From Owenweeksia sp. (lineage in GTDB: Bacteria > Bacteroidota > Bacteroidia > Flavobacteriales > Schleiferiaceae), in NCBI GenBank assembly GCA_002695025.1, contig NZNV01000005.1, forward strand, positions 1 to 35,551: DNA of 35,551 nt, read 5' to 3'. The notes beneath the pieces were generated by a model. That model searched no databases. It was given only the letters and a program-made list of their open reading frames with translations, and was not told the origin of the DNA. The position numbers and the translations under genes were made by a program. Numbering within the stretch: position 1 is the stretch's first letter; every line of letters begins with the position of its first letter. Shown here one piece after another: positions 32,347 to 35,551 of this stretch.

Positions 32347-32568
32347 TTATTGGATTAGGGATATATACCGGTCCGGGTCCTGTTGCAAGGCTTTCTTCAT
32401 TTGCGACACTTCACAGCCCAGGTCGTATTTGTTATGGTAGTAGTCCTTGACTTTTTGCGTTCCTTCTTCCTCAGAATCGGCCTGCACAAAGTCAAGTATA
32501 GTTTTGGTGAACCCTAGGGCCGGGGCATGAACCTCCCGGTCAAAGTCCACTCTGACAAAGTATATCAT
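32347..32568 (-). CDS. Small accessory protein, unknown
   Basis: 73 residues, ATG at 32568. It has a beta-alpha-type start (MIYFVRVDFDREV), a helical middle with an acidic patch (ADSEEEGTQKVKDYY) and a helical end (MKKALQQDPDRY). No motif is recognised. It is the last gene of a leftward cluster with the broken peptidase and the large acidic protein, 22 bases after the peptidase stop. Similar small proteins are common in plasmids and integrative elements, which is all that can be said. Confidence 0.55.
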   Translation of the reverse strand: MIYFVRVDFDREVHAPALGFTKTILDFVQADSEEEGTQKVKDYYHNKYDLGCEVSQMKKALQQDPDRYISLIQ

Positions 32569-32590
32569 GGTATGTCTTTAGGTTAGGTGA

Positions 32591-33510
32591 TTAAGCTACC
32601 CGGTCAAAAGGCAGCTCTTCAGTGTATTCAGAATCGCTCAGGTAGGTATTGCATTTCGGGCAATAGGGATGAAACATTTCATCGACCTTTACTTCACTTT
32701 CACAATCCAGGCACACGCCAATGGAGGTTATATGGGGAAGTATTTCCGGTACATCGGGAAAGTCAGAAAGCCAGTCCGGAAAATGATCGTGCCGTTCATG
32801 CCCCAGCTTCTCAATGATCTCTTTGACCAGGGCATGGCAGTTGATCACGTCCTGGATGTTCACGTATTCCTGATCGGTATGGGGGTTGTAATAGCCACAC
32901 GCGATATTGGCTACCGCAATATCCAGTCCCCGCTCTTTGAGTTCCACCACATCGGTTAAATAGCCTTCGGAAGGTTCGTATCCGCGCTTAACGAGCAAAG
33001 GCAGCACTTTATCTTCAAACTCAGGGCCGAAGAGTTCGGTATAACCTCCGTACTGGATAAAGTCTTTATTACCCATCCTGTCAAGCAGCAATCTTCAAAG
33101 AAGGATAATCTGGCCCGGCTGCTACCGACACATCCGATCTCTTCATTGGTAAAAAAGACGACTTTCATGTGTTTGAAGGTTCTGAGCATTTCCAGGGCGA
33201 TAAACACTCCTACTTTATCATCACCTCCTATACCGACTTGCCGGACGGAATGGGTATCCATCGCAAAGAGGTTGTCACCGGTCTGGTAAATCTGAAAGTC
33301 TTTGTAGCAATCGTGTACGGTATCCATGTGGGCCACCACACAGGGATATAACAGGGCCTCTCCCCTGGTGACGTAAATGTTACTGGCATGGTAGCTGATC
33401 CGGGTGTCGGGGATGGCTTTGACCTGGCTTTTGATAAACTGGCGCATGGCCTGTTCTTTATGACTGGAGGTTTGCACCACCAGGGTGTCTTTTAGTTGTT
33501 GTATGTTCAT
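32591..33510 (-). pseudogene. Frameshifted M20/M28-like metallopeptidase with C-terminal zinc ribbon
   Basis: Two frames carry one protein. From the ATG at 33510 the first part reads VVAHMDTVHD (H61, D63), GGDDKVG (D97, D98) and FFTNEEIG (E123, E124), which are metal-ligand motifs of zinc aminopeptidases. Its frame then leaves the homology near 33080-33095. The rest continues in another frame from LLDRMGNKDF through GYYNPHTDQEYVNIQDV to a zinc ribbon (CLDC...CPKC) and the stop at 32591. The span is 920 bases, two short of a multiple of three. At the junction a single TGCTGCTT word stands where homologues would need a few more residues, so loss of about ten bases between repeats is possible. 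As it stands, no full-length peptidase can be made unless the ribosome shifts. Confidence 0.65.
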
Positions 33511-33529
33511 TGGGTTTGGGTTTGAGGGT

Positions 33530-34912
33530 TTAGGCGGCCTGCGAAAAGTCTTCCGTCTCATCTTCTTCATTAAGGCCGTAATAATCCAGGGCTTCTTGTT
33601 CATCGTCCTGATGTACGTATTCACCATTTTCCAATTCAACGGCTTCGTCTTTGGGGATATAATCATCATGGTAGTCGCTCCATACGACCTGATCCAGGTG
33701 GTAGTCTTCATAAGTGACATTGGAGTAAACCGTATTATCCTGGTGGGCATAATCCCCATCGGCCAGTTCTACCGCATCCTCCCTGGCTAAGTCCCTGTAT
33801 TCTATCCTGCTCCAAACGCACTCATCGGGTAGACCATGTTCATCCCGGTAGTCCAGGTAGATGGCATCTTCATGGTGGCAATAGCCTCCTCCTACCTGGC
33901 AGTATTGGGCATCAGCCGCAGAAATCTGGTTCCCGGTGTGTTCATCATAAACCCGGTGATCATCATCATACCCTCCATGTGTATCTTCCAGGGCTACGTC
34001 ACCATATTCACTATCGTTCCACAGGGTACCCCCGGATTTATAAGTGAAGGTATCCATATAGGGGTACTCGCTAAACTCTGAATAGTGCAGGTCTACGGAT
34101 ACGGAGTCAAAGACTTTCTTGCCTTGGTCTATAAAAGCGTTCTTATCACTGCAATTCTGAGCGGCTTTATAGACCCAGCCTTTACGGTCTGCATAATCCT
34201 TGAAGGCTTCCACATCACAGTCCCTTACACAATAGATTCGGTCCATGACATTCCTGGCCTCTCCTTTAAAGAACACATCCCACCAGACCAGGGCACGGCC
34301 CAATATGGCCTTATGCTCATCAAACAGCACAAGCATGGACACAGTGTTTACATTTTCGGTATAAATATCCAAATAGTCCTGACAGCATTCGTAGCGCATA
34401 CAACTGTCCCAAAGAGTACCTACAATCCCGAACTTATGCGAATAGTGATCTTCGTGGTAATACTTGCGAATATCCTCGCCTTCTACCAACCCAAAATCAT
34501 AGTAGCCTCCGGTCGCATCACAGAAGGATTTAAACAGGTTGGAGAACTGTTCTATATCCTGGTCTTTGAATGGTTTTAGCCCTTCGGGGGTAAACAGCTT
34601 TCGGATCACTTTCCCGGCCTTGCCCCGGAACCGCATATTGGCCTCCCAGGGGCTCATATTAGCCAATGCCATACGCTCTAAGCGGTCTTCGGTCAGGTAG
34701 CTGATAAAGTGTGGGGCATCCTGGCTAAAGCCCAGGAAATTGACCTGCCCGGAAAAGTGTTTCTTATCCTTCCTCCGGTAGCGATCTTTAGGGTTTTCGA
34801 TTTCATCGGTGATAACTTTACAGACAGGGTTGTCCCTGCTTTTGGACTTCAAAAAGTCCAGCAACTGATTGTCAACAACCAATCTGGTCATTGACCCAAT
34901 CCTAGAATTCAT
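33530..34912 (-). CDS. Large acidic Tyr/Asp-rich repeat protein of mobile elements, unknown function
   Basis: 460 residues from the ATG at 34912 (MNSRIGSMTRLVV). A GTG at 34960 gives a 16-residue extension, rejected as less natural. The N-terminal 310 residues look globular; residues about 165-225 hold GIVGTLWDSCMRYECC and a beta-rich MLVLFDEHKAILGRALVWWD, a pattern also found in proteins of large phages and plasmids. The last 140 residues are degenerate acidic repeats with alternating Tyr and Asp/His (VYDEHTGNQI, VWSDYHDDYIPKDEAVEL) and end in EDETEDFSQAA. No catalytic motif is recognised. It is 19 bases upstream of the broken peptidase gene, so probably one operon. Confidence 0.6.
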   Translation of the reverse strand: MNSRIGSMTRLVVDNQLLDFLKSKSRDNPVCKVITDEIENPKDRYRRKDKKHFSGQVNFLGFSQDAPHFISYLTEDRLERMALANMSPWEANMRFRGKAGKVIRKLFTPEGLKPFKDQDIEQFSNLFKSFCDATGGYYDFGLVEGEDIRKYYHEDHYSHKFGIVGTLWDSCMRYECCQDYLDIYTENVNTVSMLVLFDEHKAILGRALVWWDVFFKGEARNVMDRIYCVRDCDVEAFKDYADRKGWVYKAAQNCSDKNAFIDQGKKVFDSVSVDLHYSEFSEYPYMDTFTYKSGGTLWNDSEYGDVALEDTHGGYDDDHRVYDEHTGNQISAADAQYCQVGGGYCHHEDAIYLDYRDEHGLPDECVWSRIEYRDLAREDAVELADGDYAHQDNTVYSNVTYEDYHLDQVVWSDYHDDYIPKDEAVELENGEYVHQDDEQEALDYYGLNEEDETEDFSQAA

Positions 34913-35003
34913 AATTTTGTATTGTAGATGATTTATGGCTTCCCTGCTGTGTTGGCGCACTTAGGGAAGCACATGGAACTTTTCCAGGCATTTATAGAAA
35001 AGG

Positions 35004-35041
35004 AAAGCGGTGCTGGGATTAGGAAGATCCAGGCCCGCTTT
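35004..35041. terminator. Possible bidirectional hairpin terminator
   Basis: AAAGCGG (35004-35010) pairs with CCGCTTT (35035-35041), and an inner CTGG/CCAG adds four pairs after two mismatches. It is followed by further T on the plus strand and by a T-rich stretch on the minus strand. It lies between the acidic repeat gene and the gene at the window's right edge. Confidence 0.4.
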
Positions 35042-35073
35042 TTACTTTAGATAGTCAGAGAACTAAAGAGGGT

Positions 35074-35551
35074 TTAGCCCTCATCTTTATTATCCTGCTC
35101 CTGGCTGGTGTCCGAGGCTAAATACTCCTTGTATTCTTCCTGTTTAACAAACCCTAGTAGGACACCGCCCCTGGTACATACTCGTATATTGCCCTTATTA
35201 TCATAGACCGTATTGAGTTTATCCTGGTTGGCCTTTTTCATGGCCTCGAATATTTCGATATGGCTTACCCGGTCCGGGCGGTTAAAGGTGATCTTCAGTT
35301 CACTGAGTTTATCCCCGTATTTGATCCAATCATACCTGTACGGCTTTTCTTCATTGCCGTAGCCGTCACGAACGGTATGATCAATACCCATAAGAGAGTT
35401 GTACATAATAGTTTGGCCTTCGTTTAGCTTTTCCACACCTCCTATTTTCTCTACAAAGGCCTTTACCTTTTCCCGGCTATCGTAGATATTAATGGCCGTC
35501 CAATGGATATGGCCTTTTTCATCTTTGAACATGATCCCGATATGGGAGTAG
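35074..35551 (-). CDS. Accessory protein, unknown (5' partial)
   Basis: The frame is open to the right edge of the window: upstream of the ATG at 35532 it still reads YSHIGI, and MFKDEKGHIHWTAINIYD looks internal to a domain, so the start probably lies outside. The visible part has a beta-alpha region (residues 1-60), a DNA/RNA-binding-like basic middle (KLSELKITFNRPDRVSHIEI, then MKKANQDKL) and an acidic tail (SQEQDNKDEG). No family is recognised. It is the most upstream visible member of the leftward accessory cluster. Confidence 0.5.
   Translation of the reverse strand, partial: YSHIGIMFKDEKGHIHWTAINIYDSREKVKAFVEKIGGVEKLNEGQTIMYNSLMGIDHTVRDGYGNEEKPYRYDWIKYGDKLSELKITFNRPDRVSHIEIFEAMKKANQDKLNTVYDNKGNIRVCTRGGVLLGFVKQEEYKEYLASDTSQEQDNKDEG

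Noticed and set aside
33485-33790. A hydrophobic 101-residue plus-strand frame that looks like a membrane protein
   Set aside because: It is antisense to the acidic repeat gene; Asp/Glu codons read as Val/Ile/Phe in reverse.

Overview
The window looks like a chromosomal stretch of a Bacteroidota bacterium (Cytophagales/Flavobacteriia-like; genus not determinable from sequence alone). The reasons are Bacteroidota-type promoters (TAnnTTTG-like -7 boxes), a DUF3127-type OB-fold protein, a CzcCBA/Cus-type efflux operon with His-rich accessory proteins, and phage proteins of the kind carried by podovirus-like prophages of this phylum. I see no tRNA, rRNA, CRISPR array or transposase.

Region 1 (1 to about 23.5 kb) is the right-hand part of a podovirus-like temperate prophage; its head and packaging genes must lie left of the window. 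In order it carries: a portal/ring-region protein (partial), a tail nozzle ('muzzle') apparently split over two genes, three DNA-ejection proteins including a 2062-residue giant, a lysis cassette (small membrane protein, GH108 endolysin, two membrane-anchored proteins, the second spanin-like), a leftward double-HTH repressor, and a rightward early operon. That operon holds an ERF annealing protein, a YqaJ exonuclease, small DNA-binding proteins, a replication protein with a conserved phage C-terminus, a T7-gp4-like primase-helicase, an SSB-like OB-fold protein and a 43-residue zinc-knuckle protein. It ends in a strong terminator that faces a leftward tyrosine integrase. Two late intergenic gaps share a motif with identical internal spacing and identical distance to the next start codon, which looks like a phage late promoter. 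The early promoter has a clean Bacteroidota -7 box overlapped by an inverted repeat, the likely repressor operator.

Region 2 (23.1-25.5 kb) is the integrase-proximal edge. It has iterated GGACACA heptamers, two hairpins, and a low-G+C two-gene module read leftward: a 509-residue LA2681-like HEPN protein with an intact Rx4H ribonuclease motif, and a 128-residue zinc-ribbon protein. Two near-identical 15-16 nt direct repeats flank this module, so it looks like a defence or abortive-infection cargo unit at the prophage border.

Region 3 (25.5-32.2 kb) is one leftward operon for heavy-metal efflux: a His-rich exported protein, an outer-membrane factor, a His-rich lipoprotein, a lipoprotein membrane-fusion protein with His-rich ends, and a CzcA/CusA-type RND pump. 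No dedicated regulator is visible.

Region 4 (32.3-35.5 kb, all leftward) resembles plasmid or integrative-element accessory DNA. It contains a small unknown protein, a frameshifted M20/M28-like metallopeptidase with a C-terminal zinc ribbon, a large acidic Tyr/Asp-rich repeat protein, and a protein cut by the window edge.
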